Below are positions 52,926 through 61,092 of a stretch of DNA of 64,000 nt, in pieces (positions within the stretch are counted from its first letter, which is position 1; each line of letters begins with the position of its first letter). Source of the DNA: Cryobacterium sp. SO1 (GTDB lineage: Bacteria; Actinomycetota; Actinomycetes; Actinomycetales; Microbacteriaceae); NCBI RefSeq assembly GCF_004210215.2, contig NZ_CP067394.1, forward strand, positions 2,976,001-3,040,000, written 5' to 3'. The notes under the pieces are model-generated. The model did not search any database. It was given only the letters and a program-made list of their open reading frames with translations, and was not told the origin of the DNA. The position numbers were made by a program, and so were the translations under genes.

Positions 52926-53144
52926 GGCACAACCTTTTTCATGGGACTCGAGGCCTCACGGGATCGAGTCGACTGAGCGGTCCGTGGATGGTACGACTGG
53001 AGCGAGCCTGAAACACCCCTGCGCTGGAGTACGGCTCGTACAATATCGGCTTCGGGATCAGTCGAAACGGACGCCTCTCAAGGTTATCGTGCTGCAGGCA
53101 GCGCAAAACGCCCGGCCGGGCGCACGCTCGGGCGAGCGGTGCCT

Positions 53145-54170
53145 CTACTTCGCGGCGTCGGCCGCCAGCGCTGCGGTGGAGAGCAGGTCGACGTAGTCGT
53201 CGATGCCCCAGGTGAGCGAGAGGCCGGTGGGCGGCGAGACCGACGAGACGAAGGCGGCGCCGACCGGGGAGGCCACGGCACCGTTCTGCACCTGCGGCAG
53301 CACCTGCGCGTAGCCGGCGTTCAGGAACGTGTCGGATTCCTCCTGGGTGGCGCCGAAGTTGACGATCACGTCGCTGGTGAGCTGGTCGAGCTGCTCGTAG
53401 CTGAGCGTGTAGTAGAAGGACGACTCGCCGTTGGCGAGCTCGGCCACGCTCGGGGCGCTGTCGAAGCCGAGCTCGGTGGCGAAGGTCACGCGCGGGTCGG
53501 CATCCGTGTAGACGTAGAACACGCCGCCGCTGTCGGAGGTGAGGGCGACGGTTTTGCCGGCGAACTCCGGATGCGCCGCGGCCTTCTCGGCGATCGTGGC
53601 GTCGATGTCGGCGAGCAGGGTGGTGGCTTCGTCGGACTTGCCGAGCGCGGTACCGGTGATCTCGACCAGTTCGCGCCAGTCGGTGGACCAGGGCTCGTCG
53701 GGGTAGGCCACGACCGGGGCGATGTCGCTGAGCAGGTCGTACTGCTCCTCGGTGATACCGGAGTATGCGGCGAGGATCACGTCGGGCGCGGCGGTCGCGA
53801 TTTCCTCGTAGGGCGGTTCGGTGGAGTCGGAGAGCACGGTGGGCAGCTCGGCGCCCTGTTCCTCGAGGGCCTCGGAGATCCACGGCAGCACACCGTTCTT
53901 GTCGCCGCCGTAGGCCTGGAACGGGATGGCGACCGGCACGACACCGAGGGCGATGGCGTCATCGGCGCTGCCCCAGCCCCAGGCCACCACACGGGTCGGT
54001 TCGGCGTCGATGGTGGTCTCGCCGAAGGCGTGGTCGATGGTGACGGGGAACGACCCGCCGGCGGCGGCGTCGGAGCCGGTGTCCTCGCTGGAGGAGGCGG
54101 AGCATCCGCTGAGCGTGAGAGCGGCGATGGCCGCGGTGGCGGCGAGCACGGTGGTCAAACGTCTGGGCAC
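53145..54170 (-). CDS. iron-siderophore ABC transporter binding lipoprotein
   Basis: 341 residues. Lipobox LSGC (Cys23), then an acidic linker and a type III binding fold: RVVAWGWGSADDAIALGVVPVAI, EEIATAAPDVILAAYSGITEEQY, DLLSDIAPVVAY. This is the FepB/FhuD/FecB pattern for ferric siderophores. A DtxR-type box lies 40 nt upstream, between this gene and the ATPase gene, giving it its own iron-controlled promoter within the operon. Fourth gene after two permeases and the ATPase. Confidence 0.93.
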   Translation of the reverse strand: MPRRLTTVLAATAAIAALTLSGCSASSSEDTGSDAAAGGSFPVTIDHAFGETTIDAEPTRVVAWGWGSADDAIALGVVPVAIPFQAYGGDKNGVLPWISEALEEQGAELPTVLSDSTEPPYEEIATAAPDVILAAYSGITEEQYDLLSDIAPVVAYPDEPWSTDWRELVEITGTALGKSDEATTLLADIDATIAEKAAAHPEFAGKTVALTSDSGGVFYVYTDADPRVTFATELGFDSAPSVAELANGESSFYYTLSYEQLDQLTSDVIVNFGATQEESDTFLNAGYAQVLPQVQNGAVASPVGAAFVSSVSPPTGLSLTWGIDDYVDLLSTAALAADAAK

Positions 54171-54209
54171 AGGAAACTCCGGTTCTGAAGGGGGTACGGC
54201 TACCTGCGT

Positions 54210-54228
54210 TTAGGGTAGCCTCACCTAA
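54210..54228. promoter_or_regulatory. DtxR/IdeR-type iron box upstream of the binding protein gene
   Basis: TTAGGGTAGCCTCACCTAA matches the consensus palindrome TTAGGTTAGCCTAACCTAA at 17 of 19 positions. It lies 40 nt before the start of the binding protein gene and 10 nt after the ATPase gene ends. DtxR with Fe(II) would repress here. Confidence 0.85.
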
Positions 54229-54237
54229 TATAGCGGA

Positions 54238-55149
54238 TCAGGCCGTACCGTGGAAACGGCCGATGGGCACGACCAGCGGCGAACCGCAGACCGGGTCGGG
54301 CACGATGCGGGCGGTGAGCCCGAACGCTTCGAGCACCACGGCCTCGGTGAGCACCTCGGCCGGGGCGCCCTCGGCGATGATCTTGCCCTGCCGCATGACG
54401 ACGAGCCGGTCGGCGTACCGGGCGGCCAGGTTGAGGTCGTGCAGCACCATCACCACCGTGGTGCCCTGGTCGTGGTTGAGCTCGTGCAGCAGGTCGAGCA
54501 CCTCCACCTGGTGGGTGACGTCGAGGAAGGTGGTGGGTTCGTCCAGCAGCAGGATGTCGGGGTTCTGCGCCAGCGCCATGGCGATCCAGACCCGCTGGCG
54601 CTGCCCGCCGGAGAGCTCCTCCATGCGCCGGGAGGCCAACTCCAGGGTCTGGGTGGCGGCCATGGCCTCGGCCACGATGGCGTCGTCGGTGCTCGACCAG
54701 TGCCGGAACCAGCCCTGGTACGGGTACCGGCCGCGGCCGACGAGGTCGGCCACGCCGATGCCCTCCGGCGCGATGGGCTGCTGCGGCAGCAGGCCCACGA
54801 TGGTGGCGACCTGCCGACTGGGCAGGCCGGCGATGTCCCGGCCGTCGAGGGTGACGGCGCCGGCCTGCGGCGGCAGCAGGCGCGCCAGCCCCCGCAGCAG
54901 GGTGGACTTGCCGGAGGCGTTCGCGCCGACGATCACGGTGATCGCGCCGGGATCGATCGCGAGGCTGAGGTCGTCGACGATGCGGGCGCCGTCGTAGCCG
55001 AGGCTGAGGCCGGTGGCGGTGAGGGCGTGGCGGGCGGATGCGACGGCCGCGCCGGCAGGCGCGCCGGTGGCCTGGGTGGGTGTCTGGTCGCCGGCCGCGG
55101 CGGCGGCGTCGGCGGCCTGGCCGGGTGTCTGGTCGGTGGTCTGGGGCAT
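54238..55149 (-). CDS. iron-siderophore ABC transporter ATP-binding protein (FepC/FhuC type)
   Basis: 303 residues. About 40 Ala/Thr/Gln-rich residues precede the domain. Walker A GANASGKST, Q-loop LLPQQPIAPEGI, signature LSGGQRQRV, Walker B ILLLDEPTTFLDV and VLHDLNLAARYAD (FepC hallmark) are intact. Its start codon shares one base with the permease stop (TGATG junction). Confidence 0.94.
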   Translation of the reverse strand: MPQTTDQTPGQAADAAAAAGDQTPTQATGAPAGAAVASARHALTATGLSLGYDGARIVDDLSLAIDPGAITVIVGANASGKSTLLRGLARLLPPQAGAVTLDGRDIAGLPSRQVATIVGLLPQQPIAPEGIGVADLVGRGRYPYQGWFRHWSSTDDAIVAEAMAATQTLELASRRMEELSGGQRQRVWIAMALAQNPDILLLDEPTTFLDVTHQVEVLDLLHELNHDQGTTVVMVLHDLNLAARYADRLVVMRQGKIIAEGAPAEVLTEAVVLEAFGLTARIVPDPVCGSPLVVPIGRFHGTA

Positions 55150-56216
55150 CAGGCTCCCTTTCCGATTCGGTTCTGGGTGGCGAGCAGCCAGAGCAGGTAG
55201 GGCGCGCCGATCGCACCGGTGATGATGCCGGCGGGCAGCTCCAGGGAGCCGGGCAGCAGGTGCTGGGCGGTGAAGTCGGCGACGGTGGTGATCAGCACAC
55301 CGATCAAGGCGGCCGACACGAGCGCCAGGCTGCCGGTGCCCACCAGGCGCCGGGCGATGGGCGCCGAGACGAAGGCGATGAAGGCGAGCGGGCCCACGAA
55401 CGCGGTGGCGAGGGCGGCGAGGGCCACGGCGGCCACGAGCAGCGCCAGCCGGGAGCGTTCGGCGCGCACGCCCAGGCTGCTGGCGGTGTCGTCGCCCAGC
55501 TGCAGCATCCGCATCCGCCCGGCGAGCACCGCCACGGCCGGCAGCAGTACCGCCAGGAACCCGGCCAGGACCGCGATCTCGGGCCAGCGGGCGCCGCTGA
55601 CGCTGCCGACCAGCCAGGTGAGCGCGTCCTCGGCGTTCCGGAGGTCGGCGCGGGAGAGCAGGTAGCCGAGCAGGCCCTGCACAATGAACGCGACGCCCAC
55701 CCCGATGAGCACGAACCTGTAGCCGACCACGCCGCCACGCCAGGCGAGCAGGTAGATCGCCGTGGCCACCACCATGGCGCCGGCAAAAGCCATGAACGAG
55801 GTGGCGACACTGCCCAGGCCCAGCACCAGCATGCCGAAGACCGCGGCCGCGCTGGCGCCGCCGGTGACGCCGATGATGTCCGGGCTGGCCAGGGGGTTGC
55901 GCAGCACGGTCTGGAACAGGGCGCCGGAGACCGCGAACGCGACACCGACGAGGATCGCGAGGGTCAGCCGGGGCAGCCGCAGCTTGAACACGATGAAGTT
56001 CTCGCTGCTGGACCCCTGGCCCACCAGGGTGCGCAGCAGGTCGGGCACGCTGAGGTTGTAGGCGCCCACCATCAGGCTCACGGCGGCGACGACCAGCACC
56101 AGCGCGGCCAGCACCAGCACGATGCGGCGTTCCCGACGGTGCCGCAGGGTGCGGGCCAGCGCGAGCGGCGCGGCATCCGCGGCCGGCCGGGTGGCGGATG
56201 CGACGCCGGCGCTCAC
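55149..56216 (-). CDS. iron-siderophore ABC transporter permease, second subunit (FecD/FepG type)
   Basis: 355 residues from the GTG at 56214-56216, overlapping the first permease stop in a GTGA junction. About ten hydrophobic segments; RLPRLTLAILVGVAFAVSGAL, RNPLASPDIIGVTGGASAAAV and VGPLAFIAFVSAPIARRLVG are the conserved blocks of BtuC/FepD-type permeases. Forms a heterodimer with the other permease. Confidence 0.93.
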   Translation of the reverse strand: MSAGVASATRPAADAAPLALARTLRHRRERRIVLVLAALVLVVAAVSLMVGAYNLSVPDLLRTLVGQGSSSENFIVFKLRLPRLTLAILVGVAFAVSGALFQTVLRNPLASPDIIGVTGGASAAAVFGMLVLGLGSVATSFMAFAGAMVVATAIYLLAWRGGVVGYRFVLIGVGVAFIVQGLLGYLLSRADLRNAEDALTWLVGSVSGARWPEIAVLAGFLAVLLPAVAVLAGRMRMLQLGDDTASSLGVRAERSRLALLVAAVALAALATAFVGPLAFIAFVSAPIARRLVGTGSLALVSAALIGVLITTVADFTAQHLLPGSLELPAGIITGAIGAPYLLWLLATQNRIGKGA

Positions 56217-57292
56217 AGGCCGGCCAGCTTCACCCGGCGCACCAGCATGATGAGCATCGGGGCGCCGAGGAACGCGACGACCAGGCCGGCCTCGATCTCC
56301 CCGGGCCGGGCGATCACTCGGCCGAGCACGTCGGCGGCGAGCAGCAGCACCGGGCCGAGCACGGCGGAGTAGAGCAGGATCCAGCGGTAGTCGGGGCCGG
56401 TGAAGCGGCGGGCGATGTGCGGCACGGCCAGGCCCACGAACACGATCGGGCCGGCCATGGCCGTGGCGGAGCCGCAGAGCAGCACCACCGCGACGGCGCA
56501 GACGATGCGGGCGGCCACGAGGTTCTGGCCGAGCCCGCGGGCCAGGTCGTCGCCCAGGGCGAGGGCGTTGAGCATCCGCCCCGCGACGAGGCACAACAGC
56601 GCGCCGACAGCGATGAAAGGGGCCAGCTGCAGGGTGGAGTCGAGGTCGCGGGCCACCAGGGAGCCGGCCGACCAGAACCGGTACTTGTCGAAAGCCTCCT
56701 GGTTGCTCAGCAGCACGATGGTGATCAGCGACGTGAGCGAGGCCGTGAGCGCGGTGCCGGCCAAGGCCAGCTTCACCGGAGTGGCGCCCTCCCGGCCGAG
56801 CGAGCCGACGACGTAGACGATCACGGCGGCCACGAACGCGCCGGCGAAGGCGAACCAGACGTAGCCGAGCGCCGAGGTCACACCGAACCAGGCGATGCCG
56901 GCGACGACGAAGAGCGAGGCGCCGGCGTTGACGCCGAGCAGGCCGGGGTCGGCGATCGGGTTGCGGGTGATGCCCTGCATGAGCGCGCCGGCCAGTCCCA
57001 GCGCGAGGCCGGCGAGCAGGCCGATGGCGGTGCGGGGGACGCGCAGGTCGAGCACCACGGTGTGGTCGGTCACGGTGAGGTCCGGGCGCAGCAGGGCGCC
57101 GAGCACGGTGCCCAGCGGAATCTCCCGGCTGCCCACCACGAGGGAGGCGGCCACGGCGAGCACCAGCAGGAGCACGGCGACCAGCAGCCCGGCGACCTGG
57201 CGGCGGCGCGGCACCCGCAGGGCGTCGGCGGCTGCGGGCGCGACGGACCCGCGGGTCGGCGCGCCCGTCCCCGGAGCCGCTGAGGTAAGCAT
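56213..57292 (-). CDS. iron-siderophore ABC transporter permease, first subunit (FecC/FepD type)
   Basis: 359 residues; the ATG at 57292 lies inside a DtxR-type box, suggesting a leaderless transcript (see the box). Conserved blocks: RVPRTAIGLLAGLALGLAGAL, RNPIADPGLLGVNAGASL and GPIVFVGLAVPHIARRFTG. Leads the operon permease, permease, ATPase, binding protein. Confidence 0.92.
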   Translation of the reverse strand: MLTSAAPGTGAPTRGSVAPAAADALRVPRRRQVAGLLVAVLLLVLAVAASLVVGSREIPLGTVLGALLRPDLTVTDHTVVLDLRVPRTAIGLLAGLALGLAGALMQGITRNPIADPGLLGVNAGASLFVVAGIAWFGVTSALGYVWFAFAGAFVAAVIVYVVGSLGREGATPVKLALAGTALTASLTSLITIVLLSNQEAFDKYRFWSAGSLVARDLDSTLQLAPFIAVGALLCLVAGRMLNALALGDDLARGLGQNLVAARIVCAVAVVLLCGSATAMAGPIVFVGLAVPHIARRFTGPDYRWILLYSAVLGPVLLLAADVLGRVIARPGEIEAGLVVAFLGAPMLIMLVRRVKLAGL

Positions 57293-57299
57293 TACCTAA
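57281..57299. promoter_or_regulatory. DtxR/IdeR-type iron box at the siderophore operon start
   Basis: TGAGGTAAGCATTACCTAA matches the DtxR consensus at about 15 of 19 positions and covers the start codon of the first permease (57290-57292). On the minus strand CATACT lies 6 nt before that ATG and could be a -10 box for a leaderless mRNA. Confidence 0.75.
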
Positions 57300-57329
57300 G
57301 TATGCCAGCCTCGACCTGAGCAGTCACCC

Positions 57330-57632
57330 GTGCTGGGCCCGAAGGAGTTCGAGGCCCGCAACCTGTTCCCGGTCGGTTGCCTCAGCGAGGACCCGACCAC
57401 CGGATCGGCCGCCGCCTCGGTGGGCGGCTGCCTGCGCGAGCTCAGCCTGGTGACACCGCCGACACGGGTGGTCATCCACCAGGGCTGGCACGTGCACCGG
57501 CCGAGCCTGCTACTCGTGGACGTGCCCGCCACCGGCGGCATCGTCGTGACCGGGACCGCGGCCGAGATCGCGTACCCTCGCGGCGCGTCAGCCACGGCAC
57601 GCGTTACCCCCGGCGGCACGCGGTGTAACTAG
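57330..57632 (+). pseudogene. truncated PhzF-family isomerase remnant
   Basis: A 100-codon frame whose start reads FEARNLFPVGCLSEDPTTGSAAA (given in two parts: FEARNLFPVGCLSE, DPTTGSAAA), followed by HQGWHVHRPSLLLVDV and GGIVVTGTAAEI. That is the C-terminal third of PhzF-type phenazine-biosynthesis-like isomerases (P.G..EDPATGSAA, then I.QG..M.RPS). The N-terminal two thirds with the catalytic Glu are missing, and no ribosome binding site precedes the frame. It lies against the siderophore operon promoter. A decayed gene fragment. Confidence 0.75.
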
Positions 57633-57686
57633 TGCCGCCGGACGTACCGCGGGCCGCGAAGACCAAACCGGGTTCTCGAGAAGGGC

Positions 57687-58571
57687 CTAAGTGCGAGCGG
57701 ATGCGCCGCCGGGAGCGTCCCCGGTCGCGACCGGCCGGTCCGGCAGGTTCGACCACTGCGACCAGGAGCCGGCGTAGACCGCCGGGGTGAATCCGGCCAG
57801 GGTGAGCGCCACTGCTTCGTGGGCGGCCGTCACTCCGGAACCGCAGTACACGCCCACGTCGTAGCCGGGACCGCGCGTCCCGGCCACCACCTGACCGCGC
57901 ACACCAAGTGCCTCGAACCGGGCCTGCAACTCCGCGGCGGGCAGGAATCGGCCCTCGGCATCCAGGTTGCCGCCGGTCGGCGCACTCAAAGCGCCCGGGA
58001 TGTGGCCGGCGCACGGGTCGATCGGTTCGGTGTCGCCCCGGTATCGTTCGGCGGCGCGGGCGTCCAGCAGCACGCCGTCCTGCGCAAGCGCGGCGGCGGC
58101 ATCCGCGTCGAGGGTCGGCAGGGCGCCGGTTGTGAGGGTGACCGACCCGGGCACCACCGGCTCCTCACCCGCCAGCAGCGGCAGGTCCGCGGCGCGCCAG
58201 GCGGCCAGAGCGCCGTCGAGCAGGCGCACGTCGCGCACGCCGGCATGCCGCAGCAGCCACCAGGCACGTGCGGCAGACATATTGCCCAGGTCGTCGTAGA
58301 CCACGACGGTGTCGCCGTCGTTCAGGCCCCAACCGCGGGCGGCATCCTGCAGGTCGGCCCGGTCGGGCAACGGATGCCGGCCGTCGGCCGCCGTGCCGTG
58401 CCCGGCCAGCTCGGAGTCCAGGTCCACGTACACGGCCCCGGGCAGGTGCCCGCGGCGGAACTCGGCGCGGCCGGGAGGGCCGCCGAGCTTCCAGCGCACG
58501 TCGAGGATGCGCGGGGCGGGGCCGACGACGAGGAGCGCGGCCAGATCAACCGCCGAAATCAGTGTGTGCAC
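57687..58571 (-). CDS. two-domain sulfurtransferase (rhodanese/3-mercaptopyruvate type)
   Basis: 294 residues. N-terminal inactive rhodanese domain (ILDVRWKLGGPPG, GHLPGAVYVDLD) and C-terminal active domain (VLLDARAAERYRGDTEPIDP, GHIPGA) with active Cys about 243 in VYCGSGVTA. The loop C-G-S-G-V-T is of the 3-mercaptopyruvate sulfurtransferase type rather than CRKGVT of thiosulfate rhodanese. Transfers sulfur to cyanide or thiol acceptors. Monocistronic, divergent from an MFS gene. Confidence 0.93.
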   Translation of the reverse strand: MHTLISAVDLAALLVVGPAPRILDVRWKLGGPPGRAEFRRGHLPGAVYVDLDSELAGHGTAADGRHPLPDRADLQDAARGWGLNDGDTVVVYDDLGNMSAARAWWLLRHAGVRDVRLLDGALAAWRAADLPLLAGEEPVVPGSVTLTTGALPTLDADAAAALAQDGVLLDARAAERYRGDTEPIDPCAGHIPGALSAPTGGNLDAEGRFLPAAELQARFEALGVRGQVVAGTRGPGYDVGVYCGSGVTAAHEAVALTLAGFTPAVYAGSWSQWSNLPDRPVATGDAPGGASART

Positions 58572-58644
58572 CCGTTCACGTTAGCGGGCCGCCCGGCCGC
58601 CCGGCTGTGCGCCGCGGGTCGGCCCGGCCGTAGACTAGGCGGTT

Positions 58645-59853
58645 GTGAGCAGCTACTGGACCCTTCTGAAAACTCCGGGCGTCGCCCGACTCATCGGAGC
58701 CCAGCTCACCGCTCGATTCCCGTTCGGGATGCTCTCGCTGGCGTTCCTGATCCACATCGAGAAGCTCTTCGACTCCTACGCCGCCGCCGGCCTGGTCCTG
58801 GCCGCGATGAGCATCGGCCAGGCCATCGCCGGCCCGCTGACATCCCGGCTGATGGGCCGCCTCGGCATGCGCCCGGTGCTCATCGTCACCATGATCATCT
58901 GCACCACGGCGATCGTGGTGATGGCGCTGGCGCCGCTGCCGATCGTGGGCCTGATGGTGGTCGGCTTCGTCGCCGGCCTGTCGATGCCGCCCATCCAGCC
59001 GGCTGTGCGCACCATCTATCCCAAGGTCGTCAACTCCCGCCAGCTCACCCCGTTGTTCTCCCTGGACGCCTCGGCTCAGGAGATCATCTGGGTGCTCGGC
59101 CCGGTCATCGCCACCTTCGTGGCCATCCAGGTCAGCAGCACCGCCGGCATCCTGCTCGCCGCGTTCTTCCTCGTCGCCGGCGGTATCTGGTTCGTGGCGC
59201 TGCCCGAGGTAGGCCGCGTACGCATCCCCCGCAGCCGCCGCAAGCTCGGCGTGGTGCTCAAGAAGCCCGCGGTACTGCTGAGCACCGTCGTGGGCTTCAT
59301 GCTCGTCGCCGCCTGCGCGGCCGTCGAGGCCGGTGTGGTCGCCGTGTTCGGCCACGGCAGCGCCAACGCGGGTTGGGTGCTGGGCATCTTCGCGATCGGC
59401 TCGCTCATCGGCGGTCTCGCGCTCGGGCACCTGCCGATCGGTCCGTGGGCGCTGGCGTCGCGGATGCTCATCGTCACGATCGGACTGTCCGTCGCGGGCC
59501 TCTTCCTCAACTTCTGGTGGCTCTCCGGCGCGCTACTGGTCGCCGGCATCGGCATCGCCCCGTCGTTCGCGGTGCTGTTCGGCATCGTCTCGGCGAGCGT
59601 CAAGTTCAGCGACACCGCCGAGGCCTACGGATGGATCGGCACCGGCCAACTCATCGGTGCAGCGCTGGGCTCGGCGCTGGCCGGCTTCGCCATCGACCAC
59701 TCCGGCGCCGGCGCGGCGATCTACGTCGCGGCCGGGTTCGCCGCTCTCGGCACGATCATCCCCGCGCTCGGCCGCCGGTGGCACCCTGACCTGCGCGGCC
59801 GCGACGCCGGTCCGATCCCCGACACCGAGCCCATCAGCATCCAGGTCTCCTAG
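58645..59853 (+). CDS. MFS transporter
   Basis: 402 residues from the GTG at 58645, with about twelve hydrophobic segments in two halves joined by the basic loop RVRIPRSRRKLGVVLKK. Motif A-like GPLTSRLMGRLGMRPVL lies between helices 2 and 3. Substrate not inferable; most similar in style to small drug/sugar exporters of actinobacteria. A family B palindrome lies 14 nt past its stop. Confidence 0.9.
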   Translation: MSSYWTLLKTPGVARLIGAQLTARFPFGMLSLAFLIHIEKLFDSYAAAGLVLAAMSIGQAIAGPLTSRLMGRLGMRPVLIVTMIICTTAIVVMALAPLPIVGLMVVGFVAGLSMPPIQPAVRTIYPKVVNSRQLTPLFSLDASAQEIIWVLGPVIATFVAIQVSSTAGILLAAFFLVAGGIWFVALPEVGRVRIPRSRRKLGVVLKKPAVLLSTVVGFMLVAACAAVEAGVVAVFGHGSANAGWVLGIFAIGSLIGGLALGHLPIGPWALASRMLIVTIGLSVAGLFLNFWWLSGALLVAGIGIAPSFAVLFGIVSASVKFSDTAEAYGWIGTGQLIGAALGSALAGFAIDHSGAGAAIYVAAGFAALGTIIPALGRRWHPDLRGRDAGPIPDTEPISIQVS

Positions 59854-59867
59854 CCCGCCTCCCCTTC

Positions 59868-59928
59868 CGCGAACTGTGAGTTAAGCACCCAGAAACTCAA
59901 GTTTTCGGTGCTTTTCTCTCAGTTCGCG
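59868..59928. repeat. 61-nt palindrome, family B, copy 1
   Basis: CGCGAACTGTGAGTTAAGCACC on the left (CGCGAACTGTGAG then TTAAGCACC) and GGTGC, TTTTCTCTCAGTTCGCG on the right. It lies between the convergent MFS and dehydrogenase genes and its right arm contains the last codons and TGA stop (59919-59921) of the dehydrogenase gene. Confidence 0.88.
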
Positions 59929-60893
59929 AGGCTGAAACCGCCGTCGCTCGTGAGCACCTGGCCTACCAGCCACCGGGCCTCCGGGGTGCACAGCCAGCCG
60001 ATCAGGCGGGCGGGGTCGGTGGGGGCGCCGAACCGGCCGAATGGGATGGTGCGAAGGTACTCGAGCATCCCGTCCAGAGGACGGTCGGTGGTGTCCGGAT
60101 CGAGGTAGCCGGTGTTCACCGGGCCGGGGTTGACGGTGTTCAGGATGATGCCGCGGCCGAGCAGTTCGGCGGCCACGGTCGGGGTGAGCCCGGCCAGCAC
60201 GGCCTTACTGGCCGCGTACGCTACCTCCCCGGGCATGGGGCCGTGGATCTGCCCGGAGGTCAGCCAGATCACCCGCCCGGTGGCGAGCTCGTCGATGGCG
60301 GCGGTCTGGTCGCCGCGCTCACCGGGCCGCCGCGGGGCCTGAGCGGTGGCCGCGGGCCCCGCCCCGTCAGTGGTCGCAGAAGCGGTGTCCCGGCTTGCCG
60401 CGTGGTTAGGAGCGGTGTCCGGGCTGGCCGCATCCGGGCGCACCGCGTCGCCGAACTGCTCGGCGAAGACCCGGGTGAGCAACAGGGTGGCGCGGGCGTT
60501 GACCTGCCAATGCCCGTCGAGCATGTCGGCGGTGAGGTCGAAGATCGACCCGTCGCCGCCGCTGCGGGCATGGTTGGCCACGAGGATGTCGACCCGTCCG
60601 GTGAGCCCGGCGGCCTCGGCCATGACCGCCGCCGCGGCATCCGGTTCGGCCAGGTCGGCGCTCACGTCACCGAATACGGCGCCCTCGGTCAGCGCAGCGC
60701 GGATGCCCGCCCGCACCGCGTCGAGGTCGTCCCCGCCCCACGGCTGCAAGAGGTCGTGCGGAGCGAAATGCTGGATGAACACGCTGGCGCCCAGCTCGGC
60801 CAGGCGCACCGCGACGGCATAGCCGATGCCCTTGCGCCTGGACACCCCGGTAACGAGCGCTGTCGAGCCGCGCAGGGCGGGCAGTCCATCCAT
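59919..60893 (-). CDS. short-chain dehydrogenase/reductase with internal insertion
   Basis: 324 residues against about 250 for the family. Cofactor motif TGVSRRKGIG (15-24) is of the enoyl-reductase-like divergent type; NHA-like LVANHARSG and catalytic Ser/Tyr/Lys in LTSGQIHGPMPGEVAYAASKA are present; PGPVNTGY follows. Between the NARATLLLTRVF helix and the VIWLTSG strand, about 50 residues (PDAASPDTAPNHAASRDTAS and on) are a low-complexity insert. The final codons ANL-stop region comes from palindrome family B copy 1. Substrate unknown. Confidence 0.88.
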   Translation of the reverse strand: MDGLPALRGSTALVTGVSRRKGIGYAVAVRLAELGASVFIQHFAPHDLLQPWGGDDLDAVRAGIRAALTEGAVFGDVSADLAEPDAAAAVMAEAAGLTGRVDILVANHARSGGDGSIFDLTADMLDGHWQVNARATLLLTRVFAEQFGDAVRPDAASPDTAPNHAASRDTASATTDGAGPAATAQAPRRPGERGDQTAAIDELATGRVIWLTSGQIHGPMPGEVAYAASKAVLAGLTPTVAAELLGRGIILNTVNPGPVNTGYLDPDTTDRPLDGMLEYLRTIPFGRFGAPTDPARLIGWLCTPEARWLVGQVLTSDGGFSLAN

Positions 60894-60966
60894 CGGGGTC
60901 TCCTCATACCTGCGGTTCGCGGCTCGGTCATTCGCCGTAAGCTCCCGACACTAGGCCCACCCTCCC

Positions 60967-61027
60967 CGCGAACTGTGACTTAAGCACCCAAAATCGCGAG
61001 TTTGAGGGGCTTTTCTCTCAGTTCGCG
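60967..61027. repeat. 61-nt palindrome, family B, copy 2
   Basis: CGCGAACTGTGAC, TTAAGCACC, ..., GGGGC, TTTTCTCTCAGTTCGCG. It lies between the divergent dehydrogenase and nuclease-like genes, 65 nt before the start of the latter, so this copy is not at a gene end. Confidence 0.88.
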
Positions 61028-61092
61028 GGAGGCACGGCGGGCCCTGTGGAGAGATTCTCCGGCGGCGGGCGCACATTTGGCATCCTCTGTGC

